This document shows, in pieces, positions 53,590 through 64,000 of a stretch of 64,000 bases of DNA. Made by a program: the position numbers and the translations under genes. The DNA comes from Stereocaulon alpinum. Lineage: Eukaryota; Ascomycota; Lecanoromycetes; Lecanorales; Stereocaulaceae. Within the stretch, counting starts at the first letter, position 1. Each line of letters starts with the position of its first letter. The notes beneath the pieces were generated by a model. That model did no database searches and was not told where the DNA came from. It was given only the letters and a program-made list of their open reading frames with translations. Location of the stretch: positions 1-64,000 of the forward strand of contig JAEUBA010000033.1 of NCBI GenBank assembly GCA_018257865.1, written 5' to 3'.

Positions 53590-56500
53590 TCAGTAACGTA
53601 TACCTCTTCTATCCAAGCGGACTCGACCAGATGCGAACTTAGTCATCCTGCTGGCTTAAACACAAAGGAATGTCGCCTAGAAGGAAGGTTGCGGCAAATC
53701 AATGCCGTTACAAAGAATGTCACTGGCGGACAAACCGGGGAGACGTTGTGGACACGATTCGGAATCTAACACTTTAGATCACGTGACTGCGCGACATGTG
53801 GAACGCGTTTGTTTAGCGCGCTAAATTCCGTGATACCGTACCTTCGTGAACTTTGGTTGCTTGTTCACTCAGATCCCGACAAAGCGACCTCGAGCTTCAA
53901 CTGATACCTCTATTGATACCAGTGAGCAGAGTAAGCTAATACAGATCTCGCCATGAATGCTCTTGAAGGCGTTATAGCCAAAATCATTCGGAACGCCTAC
54001 ATGACCCTCACAATGGCAATTTTGAAGACCACTACTTATGCCAGCACTGCATCGGAGAAGTCACCGCCTCTCGTTCTGTGATTACAATGTTGTTCAGGAA
54101 CACATCCAAGTTGCACAATCTAGAACCTGAAGGCCGCGTTGCGTGAGGACTTGAATCAGGGCAGGTCCCGTTCACTTGCTCAGGATTGGTGATATCATGA
54201 AACCTTTTGTGGGCATTAGCCCGGCCTTGTGTGACAGTTTGCGCTTAGACATTGGCGATATTCTTGCACTTTGTGATTGAATCAATCATATCTTTCGATA
54301 AACTCATGCCTTGACTTCGATGGTAATGGTATGATTTCAAAAACCATCACCCTACAAGTTTGTATTACCGTGCTCTAGGACAGACTAAGAGGACTGTTTC
54401 TTCGCTTATTAGATCCACATTCCGGCATCTCAAAGCATGAAGTCCGACGTGACGGAGAGTCTATGGGTTTCATGCGGCTCCGAAGGGAATTGCAAGGGAA
54501 CTGCTCCAAGACCACGTGGTTGATTCATGGCTCAACGTAGATAGGGTTGCTTTCTAGAAAGCGAAGTGCATAGGCAACAAAGTCTAGACACCAAGTCCAT
54601 AAAAGCCGAGCCTGGCAACACCGAACTCTCCATCGTAAATAACGATCTACCACAACTCGAAGTCCGAAGGTGTAGATTCGAGAAGTAGCTCGTACCTAAG
54701 GCGAGAACCATAGCATTACTGAAGGTAATAACGAAGGTGCCGGGGAAAGAATTTGAAGGAAGACCTAGCGCAAATACCGTAGGATTAAATCTGTTCTAAG
54801 AGATGGTTGGCAGCAGGTAAATTTGCAAGCATTGATCCAGGCTTACAAGCCCACCCTCACGAGCACCCAACCCATCTACCTCCTGGCTCGCCGGGCCTTT
54901 GCCGGAAGCAATGGTTGACCTATGGTGTAAAACATCGTGCTTTTATCGAAGCACGAGTGTCTCCTGTTAGTCTTAAGTTTGTGTGCTGATATCTTCCCAA
55001 ATGCATTGCAAAGGATGGGCTGCAGAGCACCGCATGGATCACCGTCAGTAATGTCGCCTTTTGAATCATCACACCAGTGCCGTTACCAACAAGAGGGCCG
55101 GTACTGCTTCTCCTGACGCTCAGCAAGAGGTGAAGGACTTGCGGATCAGTCCATAGGTCTGGATCTGGTTCGTTAAGTGTTCATTGATCTGGTTGTAGGT
55201 TTATCTTGGTGTCTTTGAGCTGGCCCGAACAGCAATTCTAAGTCCTTCAAGTGCGAGGGCAGATGGTAACGCCCACTGGCCAAGCGACCTCACAAGCGAT
55301 CGCGACGAAGTGAAAGACATAACTTCTCAACAATGAGGGCTAATATTTTCCCAGCTCTATTATTGTAGAGTGTTCATCTGTTGCAATGTCATACCTTCCA
55401 GCAACTGCACAGAAGAGGCGATCTGGTGCAGAGATGTACCCATCGACATGCGACTATTCGGTGGAGACAGTTAGATGATGTGGATAAATTATGTTATTGG
55501 CTGAGCTAGATGATTGCAATCAAGACATGATCGAAGTCGCCATGTGAGAATAGTCGTGATGATATCATTCATAGGTGTACGATGCCATGAATTGGCTAGC
55601 TATTGGGAATAAGTCACAGCAGGCGATCACGATACCGTATCTTGACAATCAGTAGACTTGTGCTGATCAAGTCTGCTGACTGATGGGACCTGGTACTTGG
55701 CAACTGTAGCCACTAGCGGGATGCCTCGGTTGCCCCTGACGAACGGGATCTCCCTTGACGTAACCTTATTTACGTGGAGGTTACGTTGAGGACGCGTCGC
55801 GCGGAACCAGATAATTGGGACCACTGATTATCAGACGCAGTGCCAACTCATAGTTCGAGATATGGCGCAGAGATGGTATGGTAAATGACGCAGGAAAAAG
55901 AACCATTCATGCATGTGGTAGCAGTCAGGACCGTTTCTATTCGTAGTTTTCCAAACTAGGCGCTGCAGGCTTGTCACGGAATCAAATTCCCCTATTGGTC
56001 CACTATGAAGAAACAACCAATCGCTTGCAATCGACCTATAACATTCGTTTCCGTGGTGTGTCACATAGCATTGGTTCAGGCCGTAGTTTCAAAATGGTCA
56101 GCGGTAGTCGAACTCAGTAATTGATGAGGTGTGGTAAACACGAGATAAATGCTCTCGCGAACCTCCACGTTGTTCTCCTGAACATCGGACACCCTGGTAG
56201 AAGGAAAGGCTTTTATCAGCCTTCGCAGTCAAGAAGTCGACTTGAAGAATTGATTGTATCATCTTGCTTTATCCCGTTGCAGCCAGCCGCGGCGTGCCGC
56301 CGGGTATACTCCGGGGCTACCAAGGATCCGGGGTCAAGCAATAATTTTCTGACCTGTAAACAAAGCACAAATCCTGCAGAACGACCACCAACCACACCTT
56401 AACTGGCACCAGTACACTTGCAATACTTACCAGAGATTCCACAGCATTCGTCCAGACAGCTTCAGTCCAATGACAAGCCCCTGACCCACTCACACAAACC

Positions 56501-56672
56501 TGACCAAGGCCGCTCTCAATACCTGCGGTAATATGAAGCACCAACCCGAGATATCATCCCTGCGGTACCGACGACTGCAGAAGCAATCAAGAGCCCAGAC
56601 AATATAATAAAGCCTTTTGTGGGCTTCGGTGGCAACGGCAGTGCTCATTGTCTTGGCGCCCTGGCTTGAGCC
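53590..56672. other. 3.1-kb gene-free interval
   Basis: This is the longest non-repeat stretch without a supported gene. Frames are below 95 codons on both strands and none is recognisable. Base composition is ordinary with no RIP signature. Promoters of the acetyl-CoA transporter (left) and of the gene at 56673 (right) must lie here; a CACGTG-containing site is at about 53779. I saw no tRNA or rRNA; a long non-coding RNA cannot be excluded. Confidence 0.5.
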
Positions 56673-58397
56673 ATGAATCCTCCACCTCCCCCTCCACCTC
56701 ATGGCAATACAACCGGTAACAAAAACGGCCTTCCCGATGGCAACTATGACATTTTCATCATCCCTCCACATTCAGCTGGCGGCGGCTTCCTATACCTACC
56801 ATCTCTACAACCCCAACGAAATAGCTTCTTGGCAGGAGTCGTTTGCGCAGTGATGGCGATGCTATTCTGGGTGGCGGTGACACCGGTGTTGAAGGAATGG
56901 TTCCAGGCGATTGTGGCAGGGGGTGGGGTTTCCGTTATCATATTATGTATCGCAATTGGTGTAGCCTGTTGGGCGTTCGGCAAGACCCAAGCAGAAACCT
57001 ATACACCAAGTGGACGAGGCCCAAGCGCTGGAGCTGGAGCATACACGGCTGGAAATACCACTGGAGGAGCCACACCTGGTGTTCCACCACCACAGCCACA
57101 GCCACAGCCACATTCACATCCACATCCACATCCACAACCACAACCGCAACCGCAACCGCAGCCGCAGTCGCAGCCGCAACCACAATATGCTCCTCCACCA
57201 GAGCCTAGACCAGCCCCTAAGGGCTGGCAACGACCGAATACCGGATCCGCGAATGGTACAGCAAATCCAGGCGCAGCAAAGACCGCTTGGGAAAAGGCGA
57301 GAGAGGAAATGAGGAAGAAAAAGGAAGAGGAGAAGAAGGCTGAAGAAACGAAGAAAGCGAAGGAGGAGGCCGCGAAAGAACGCGAGGCTCGACGAGAGCA
57401 GGAGGCTCGTGAGAGAAGTGAGAGAGAGGCGAAAATAAGGAGGGAGGAGCAACTGAAAGAACTACGGGAAGCACGTGAGAGAAGGGAGAAAGAAAGGTCG
57501 AGACCACCGTCTCCGACTAAGAGTCACCAACATCCCACAGCCAAAACGGCTACCGATGACGACGCGTATTCTTTCCGACCTTACGACAATCCGAAAAGAG
57601 CAGCACACAAGACAGCGTCTGCTTCATCGATCTACTCCGAATCCTCATATGCACCATCACAATCAACAGCACGAACAACACCCCCACCTTCGCATCGAGG
57701 TCCGTATCGCTGCAAGGACCCCGATAAGATTGTTATCAAAGCTGTCTATCTATTCAACGACATATTTCCAAAAAAACCAATTGCCCAATTGGTCGCTGGA
57801 AAAGGTCCCGTGACCGACGGCCTTGTACTGAAGATCGAGTCCTCAGGACTTTTCATTGACGATGATGTGAGAGATGTAGGCCAACGCGAATGGGACGTCA
57901 AAGCTTGGACATTGAAATTAATGGAGGTATGGTGTCCCCATCTGCACACGTTGGGAGCAAGTTCTGGCTCCACTTCTGCAACCCGCGTTTCTCCTTCTGG
58001 TAACCAGGGAACTTTTGGCAGAAGGCCCGCCCCGAAGGAGATGGAGCCAACCGAGGATGAGACCAAGTCTTTCCTTAAGGCCATTGAGCATGCTTGTAAA
58101 CCGTTAGCATCTGTGGATGCTGGTGCCCCTCCAAACCCCTTGAGAACCCGATCTGACTTGAAGAACCCATTACAGACTGGCGAATCCCAAGGCTTCCATG
58201 TCCTCAGAGCATCTATCAGGGACACAGACAGTAAAAGATACGTTTTCATCCTGTCAGCAGCCGAAGGATGGAAGGTTGCTGTCGGGCTGCAGCGACTCAG
58301 ACGAGGAACTCAGTGCAAAGCGCTGGGAGTCAGTGGGATGGCAGCCAACGAGATGAAAGCCATGTTGGAGAGTATGGGATATACTAAGGAATCATGA
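56673..58397 (+). CDS. Uncharacterised two-span membrane protein with coiled coil
   Basis: Intronless, 574 residues. It begins with a proline run, then two predicted membrane spans at about 51-73 and 79-103 separated by a very short loop, so both termini should be on the same side. Residues 137-172 are a Pro/Gln/His dipeptide repeat. About 200-285 is a Lys/Glu/Arg-rich helix likely to form a coiled coil. The C-terminal half (from about 345) looks like a folded domain: VIKAVYLFNDIFPKKPIAQLV, GLVLKIESSGLFIDDDVR, REWDVKAWTLKLMEVW, then VLRASIRDTDSKRYVFILSAAEGWKVAVGLQRLR. I recall such proteins as conserved and unnamed in Pezizomycotina. No function is assigned. Confidence 0.8.
   Translation: MNPPPPPPPHGNTTGNKNGLPDGNYDIFIIPPHSAGGGFLYLPSLQPQRNSFLAGVVCAVMAMLFWVAVTPVLKEWFQAIVAGGGVSVIILCIAIGVACWAFGKTQAETYTPSGRGPSAGAGAYTAGNTTGGATPGVPPPQPQPQPHSHPHPHPQPQPQPQPQPQSQPQPQYAPPPEPRPAPKGWQRPNTGSANGTANPGAAKTAWEKAREEMRKKKEEEKKAEETKKAKEEAAKEREARREQEARERSEREAKIRREEQLKELREARERREKERSRPPSPTKSHQHPTAKTATDDDAYSFRPYDNPKRAAHKTASASSIYSESSYAPSQSTARTTPPPSHRGPYRCKDPDKIVIKAVYLFNDIFPKKPIAQLVAGKGPVTDGLVLKIESSGLFIDDDVRDVGQREWDVKAWTLKLMEVWCPHLHTLGASSGSTSATRVSPSGNQGTFGRRPAPKEMEPTEDETKSFLKAIEHACKPLASVDAGAPPNPLRTRSDLKNPLQTGESQGFHVLRASIRDTDSKRYVFILSAAEGWKVAVGLQRLRRGTQCKALGVSGMAANEMKAMLESMGYTKES
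57086..57190 (+). repeat. CA-rich microsatellite encoding Pro-Gln/His repeats
   Basis: A degenerate CCACAX hexamer runs through the coding region of the two-span membrane protein and keeps it open. Copy-number changes by multiples of six would stay in frame. Confidence 0.8.
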
Positions 58398-60226
58398 GGT
58401 GAAGCCTTTTGTTGATGACCAACCTCTACCCATTGGAATGCACTAGGACATCGCTTCGGCAACACAGCAACAGCTCGCGCCCCCACCCCAGATTTTCCGC
58501 ATTACAATCAGGAATGACACGACTTTCCTTTCATCTGCACATGGTCTTTATGGCATTCATACTCTTTCAATTTCGGATCATCACAGCAAGAGTACCGCAT
58601 AGCATAGCATGCATGAGCGACGGCGTTCACACTCGTTCTCGAAGCGATAGGTACAGTTCTCATACCCCATATTGTAAGAAAGCGTGCTTGATGTACATAC
58701 AAACAGTCAGTCTGGTCTTATCAGAGCCAGCTCGTTCAGGACCCGGAGTCGAAATTTCAGGGATGATGCAGTATCAGGATGTTCAACCTTGACGACTCGA
58801 CCATACATAGAGACTGGTAGCTTGCACAATTGTATTCAAACCATTTATCCACTTAATGAACGCAGTCACGTGACTGTTTAGACGTTCCCGCTCAGCAGTG
58901 GTGGGAGTCTCACTTTAGGAATGCGTTCTTAGTGGGATCTTCGCTTTATGTAGTTGACACGTGACTTGGCCTTGGCGTTACCCACGAGCCAGCCTACTCT
59001 GTTCTTACATCATCAGCCCTTATCTACCTTCCACACATCACTAGGTAATTCGCATAACGACTTTCGCATCAGGGATCTACAACCCCGTGATCCTTCATGC
59101 TCTCTCGCCTTCATACCTGCCCCAGCAGGAAATCTGCCGTGACAACCAGCTGGATGCACGTTATGCAACGCCATCCATTGGACCATCTTGGTAGAACTTT
59201 ACACTTTACACTTTCGGGGCATCTAGCGCCAGGTATGCTTCAGTCAGAGTCCTTGACCTTGATTGCCGTTAGTACGTGTCGAACGTTTGATGTGGACTTC
59301 ACATCACAGCTTTGTACACGCGATCATTGGCTCCCTTCCGCATATCCTCAGAATAGCAGAGGGTAGCACGTCTGCGAGTTAGCCAGACCAATATATGAAG
59401 CTTTATTGCCTTTGAACAATTATTGTGCATCAAGAAAATTCTGGGTTCGACTTGGCAGCACAGCGAAGCGAACAGAGCTGCGAGGACTCGCAGTGGTAGA
59501 CTCCGATGAGAATAGCGCGTTGCTCGGGCCTGAAACAGGAATCTTGGACCTTCAATTTGACTTGCTGTCGCAGTCCTACCATAACATACAGTTTTCCGCA
59601 AGTCTGCAGTCTATATCTTGCTACAGAATTTATTATTGTGCTATCATTGAGTAGTAACATTCCCACAGACATAGACCTGTGGGCGGGCACGCACCGCAGA
59701 CAAAGGGGCGAAGTCTCAAACCATATTTGCCACAGCCAGGAACTGTGTCTCACTTCATGACACTACTACAAGATTCAAGGGCTCTATCGGATCTTCCACA
59801 GTTCTATATGCGATCGAGCACATTTGACAGCCGCGCAATGTCTTCCGTTCTCGCTATGCACGCAAAGCCGAACAATTCATACCCGCTGAAAGTTTCAACC
59901 AGGGTTGCAGCATAAAGATCGTGAGACACATATGCATGCTTCCGTCCCTCTTCCAGTCAGGGGTCATAAAGGTTGACTTTGATGCCTTTGCATGGGCTTT
60001 TGCTGGGAGAGAGCTTGTGGGGCTGTTCGGGAGAAGGAAGGGACTTAGACGTGACGGCAGGTAGTATTATGCAGAGACCGTGCCTCCATCCAGTCACGAA
60101 CGATCGCCTGCGAGAGGTGTGTAGAGTGTCCCAAGTCTTTCGAGTATATGTCGATGCTAGTGTGCAAGATTTGTTGACGTTTGAATGTTCATCATTGTTT
60201 TTGCGAGGCCGGAAGAAGAATCAGCA
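58398..60226. other. Intergenic
   Basis: 1.8 kb with no supported gene; several overlapping short frames are unrecognised. GTCACGTGAC-type palindromic sites lie near 58866 and 58959. Confidence 0.5.
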
Positions 60227-61540
60227 ATGCGACCGCGACAGTCTCCGAAGAAAGTGCTGTGTGCATTGTTAGCACTCTACAACGGCATCGTCTCCGCCAT
60301 CTTGGCAAGCCCCCATGAGATTTTGATGAGCGAAGGTCCCATAGAGGGCAGAGATTCCGAAAAACCAGCCACACTCAAAACCCAGCCAATCTTTCGTCCG
60401 CTCAAACGCGGTAGGCTCATCCCATCCGCACTTGAATGTCACGGCGATCTTCCCCCTTTAAGCTATAGTGTCGATGATCCTCCAAGATCCTTGTCCACTT
60501 ACTACCATAATCTACGAAATCTTTGCGCAGCAGACAGCCAAGCTCCCGCTGGCAACATGGGCTGCACTTGCGAAGACAAAGTCCTGCACTGTCCCCGCGG
60601 CACTACCTGGGAATTCCAGGACATAGTAAGACTCCCTTTCAAGCTACTTTGTCCGCTTTTATGTGTAAAATCGAGCTATGAGATATACGTTGGAATCCTC
60701 CGGCTTGCAAGTCTCCTCCTCTGACTCAACATCAATCTTGAAGAAAGAGTTTCTGACTTTGGAATCATGTAGATCAATTACTGTTCTGATCATTGCGATT
60801 GTGGAGTCGGAACTTACAGAAAATACCACGATGACCCTTACAACCAGATAACTTCGATTGAGCTCAACGAGGGAGTTATCCCATGGTCTCCATGGTCAAG
60901 GCCTGCAGCTGACAGCAATCCGAACCCTTTTCGGGATGTGGCTTCTGGAACAATACCTATTTCAGAAACCAGTACCCAAACAAAATCAACGCAGGGTCAT
61001 GATACGTGTCCTGGAGCTTGCACGAGTGTTACAAGACAGTGCGCTTACCGCCAAAGTTGTTCGTGCTACGCACCTCCAGTCAGTCTTATTTTCTGGCATT
61101 CGGGTAATTGCGGGCCTGCAAGGATGTCTGTGGCGTCACTGATCGCTGACAACGCTGCGAGCGGTGTGGTTGGAAGGGAATTCAAGAGACAACAAGATCG
61201 AACATGGCGCAATGGGACCGCTCCTGCCCCAGCTCTCGGCTCAAGCGCGACAGCGAATACTACAACTCCGTCCTCATCGATTAGCACAGGTGGAACCACA
61301 AACTCTACGATAAACTGGGATAGTTTTCCCGCGCCATGCAATGAGAGCTACGTTAGCTATGCTTGTGCGAATAGTACGGATGGCATCGTACACGAGCCGC
61401 TTGAGAACTGGCTGGGCGCCTTACTGCCAGACAACGCCACTAAGATACCGCCTGTGCCGGAGGAGTGGTTGAAGGTACATAGGATCTCTAGCGATCCGAA
61501 TTCAAATGCGACTGCTAAGGTGAGGAGAGGTCAAAGTTGA
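60227..61540 (+). CDS. Secreted cysteine-containing protein, unknown function
   Basis: Two exons, 60227-60625 and 60773-61540, intron 60626-60772 (147 nt, phase 0); 388 residues. The start is set at the ATG followed by a basic n-region and hydrophobic core (VLCALLALYNGIVSAILA), a probable signal peptide. An earlier in-frame ATG at 60185 adds 14 residues and would bury the signal. Cysteines pair across the splice: GCTCEDKVLHC before it and NYCSDHCDCG after it; another cluster (TCPGACTSVTRQCAYRQSCSC) is at about 235-260. A Ser/Thr-rich stretch and a C-terminal part with two cysteines and several N-glycosylation sequons follow. Resembles conserved fungal secreted proteins; an effector role is possible but only inferred. 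Confidence 0.72.
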
Positions 61541-62362
61541 AGATCAAGTAGTCATTGATTGTCACAAACGGCTCGAACACGCAGATGTAGCGAAAGCTAA
61601 GCTTACGTATCTAGACTCTTCGATAAGAGTCTTCTACACTAACCCAACTCAGATTTCTGATCTTTAACCGTCGAAGGTGGTGGTAGCTTCGGGACGCAAG
61701 ACAAGCTTCGAATCCTCTGGGTTTTGCTCAAACATTTTGGAAAGTGTAGATCTCTAAAGGCCGTTGAGCTAGAAGATTGCATGTCTTGACTCGGATCCTC
61801 AAAGAGTGACATATTTGCTGCTCAATTCAATAGCCTCTCGAGTCGCAACCACGACTTGGAAGCAGGAGGTCGTAGCACTTTCGGCATTTGTTGCCTGCTA
61901 GAAGGAGCAGTTGCATTCGTGCTCTCGTGGCATGTACGCAAGAACCTCAGCCATCTAACATCTTCCGGTTCGAGACCTGGCCTGGCTTCCCGAAAGAGTA
62001 TAGTGCTCCATGCAGTGCTGCCTAACTTGTAGCCTTACTGAACACGGATATACGACACTCGTGTAAGGCACTCGCATGTGTGCCTATCTTCAGCCATCCT
62101 CTGCTAACGCCTGCATTCTGATTCGTGTGCCTTGTAAGCAGCTCATTCAGATACCCGGCGCTCGGTCTTATCAGAGCGATTGTCCATGTCTTATACGTGT
62201 TCACGAACGCTGCACATTCCCCAACATACCGTGCTGCATCGCTGAGCCATTTGCTCCCGCTGAACCTTCACTGCCCACTACCACTCCGGAAAGAATTGAA
62301 GCTGAAAGGCTTAAAAGGCGCCTCTCGTCACTCGTGTGGACAGCTAAGGGTTGACTTTTGAG
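61541..62362. other. Intergenic
   Basis: 822 bp between the secreted protein and the HET gene, with no supported gene. The HET gene promoter should be here. Confidence 0.5.
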
Positions 62363-64000
62363 ATGACCACCACTCAGCGAAAGATCAGCGAGGAAGTAGC
62401 GGCATTGATCTACGAGAAAGTCCATGCATCTGATGGATTCCGCATATTGACCCTCTTGCCGGGGTCAAACGATGTATGTCCTGCCTCAATGTATAGATAA
62501 GCGACTGAACAATGCAAGGATCCCATCGCGTGCACTCTAGAAGTCGCGCAACTCACGGCAAAGCCATTGTATGATGCACTCTCATACAGATGGGGAGCGT
62601 ATAAAGAACGCCGTAATGTTGAGTGCAATGGCCAGAGACTGCCTATAAACGATAATCTGTTCTACGCCCTCCAGCGTGTGCGGCTTTTAAGCAAGCCACG
62701 ACCTCTATGGGTCGATGACATTTGCATTGATCAGGATGACCTCGAAGATCGTTCTGAGCAGGTTGAAAGATTCGACAAGGTATATGCCGGCGCGAGGACT
62801 GTACTTATTTGGTTGGGTCGCAAGTTTGAAGAACGCGAAGTGACGAGGAACAGTGACGAAGCTACGGACGGCGAGGCAGCCATGGACTTCTTCCACAGAA
62901 TGGTACAATATCTTTCAACTAAACATTCGAAGCAAGAGATTACCGATCCTGATCTCCCTTCTCTATATAACGCCGCATGCCGGACTCCCAAGATGATCGC
63001 CGTGCACGACCTCCTTAGCCGGCCCTGGTTCTCTAGGGTCTGGACGTTACAGGAAGCTACGTTTGCAGAGTCGGCTTTGGTGCTGTGTGGGGAGAAGGAA
63101 GTCCCCTTTTCAGTCTTTGAAAAGTTCAATAGCAAATGCCAGAAAGACCAGACTGGGGTATGGACAGATACATTGAGCTCAATTACCAGCGCTAAGCCTG
63201 TCAAAGCCGGCGAAAATCCTCGTTTTTCCACAGCGCATATACACGCTATATCAAGGCTCAAAGACGTCCGATCAGGGACTCTATCAAGTGAAACAGCCCC
63301 AGCCCTTCTGAATATGCTCAGAAGCTGTGATGCAAAGGATGCTAGGGACAGAATCTATTCGATTTGGTCTTTCCTGCCACCTAAATATCTGGAAGTGCTG
63401 GAGAAGCCTCACTACGAGAAGGAGTTCACGGCTGCGGACCTCTTCTATCAAGTTTCCAAAATTGAGCTCGTCAACTACCAGAACCTAGACATCCTCGGAA
63501 TGGCGGGACTATGGCAAAAAGAACCCGATATGGTACTCCCTTCTTGGGTTGCCGACTGGACATATCGCCCACTCACGCATTCGCTGTGGGTGCTTGACCA
63601 AGACTGCCTCCAAAAGACGGGCACGAAGCTTTATCAAGCTGCTTCTGACTCGAACGGTACTGTTTCAATCTCCGAGGCTTCAAGACGCCTTACGATCAAA
63701 GGCAAACTTCTAGGAGTTGTAAAGGAGCTGTCTGACCAACTCATATTCACCACGAACCCACCAGGAGATGAAACCCCCGAAAGGCCTACAGAGGCCATCA
63801 ACGCTAACACAGGTGCAGATGCAGCGGAGCGTGAGCTTGCAGCCAAGATCGCGGGATTCGACAAGCAACTCAATCGACTAAGCGTACTATTCTACAACCG
63901 AACGAGCCAAATCGATCCCTGCTTTGCACTAGCAGCGCAATGCGACCCATACCCCCAGGGGCTAGACACCAAGACTGCCACCAGGAATACACTCACAGCA
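62363..64000 (+). CDS. HET-domain (heterokaryon incompatibility-like) protein, partial
   Basis: Exons 62363-62473 and 62519-64000 (window end); the visible part is 531 codons with no stop. HET hallmarks are in order: LSYRWG at 58-63, LWVDDICIDQ near 95-104, then KVYAGARTVLIWLG and, near 200, RPWFSRVWTLQEATF. Later WSFLPPKYLE and LPSWVADWTYRPL are the usual following motifs in this family. HET proteins mediate programmed cell death on non-self recognition between fungal strains in those few cases that have been studied; most members are of unknown partner. Single 45-nt intron in phase 0. The C-terminus is missing, so any partner domain cannot be seen. Confidence 0.9.

Overview
This is a window from a filamentous ascomycete (Pezizomycotina, most like Dothideomycetes). 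The evidence is short GT-AG introns of about 45-110 nt, CTAAC/CTAAT-like branch sites, fungal-specific families (PacC, PalI, Zn2Cys6 activator, HET protein) and a repeat block that carries the mark of repeat-induced point mutation (RIP). All gene models below were built by hand: I joined frames at GT/AG sites so that family motifs stay intact. None was checked against RNA or a database.

Layout. Bases 1-6600 are an AT-rich, TpA-rich, CpA-poor block with no open frames. It holds a 545-bp direct repeat pair (1-545 and 5777-6321), a relic of a non-LTR retrotransposon (about 1803-2840) and a 2.1-kb element bounded by long inverted repeats (3057-5202). Normal base composition resumes near 6.6 kb. 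From 8.2 to 64 kb there are about 15 protein genes: Ku80 (DNA end joining); an alpha/beta hydrolase with a charged C-terminal helix; a serine-rich single-pass membrane protein; an ING/PHD chromatin protein; a DEDDh exonuclease-fold Gfd2-like protein; an FHA plus fork-head transcription factor; the DEAD-box helicase Dbp8; a wax-synthase-like membrane acyltransferase; a Bor1/band-3 type anion transporter with a 5-nt micro-exon; a Zn2Cys6 transcription factor; PacC; a mitochondrial-type UbiB/ABC1 kinase (Mcp2-like); PalI/Rim9; an AT-1 type acetyl-CoA transporter; an uncharacterised two-span membrane protein; a secreted cysteine-containing protein; and a HET-domain protein cut by the window end.

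Most genes are housekeeping and independent of one another. The clearest functional link is the ambient-pH pathway. The transcription factor PacC (42.2-44.1 kb) and the membrane sensor component PalI (47.6-50.2 kb) lie 3.5 kb apart with one unrelated gene between them, and the region upstream of pacC has five PacC consensus hexamers in about 410 bp. The right end (58-64 kb) is gene-poor and holds a secreted protein and a HET protein, so it looks more accessory. Two stretches (about 10.93-11.74 kb on the minus strand and 19.23-19.71 kb on the plus strand) read like protein but have broken frames; they may be decayed genes.
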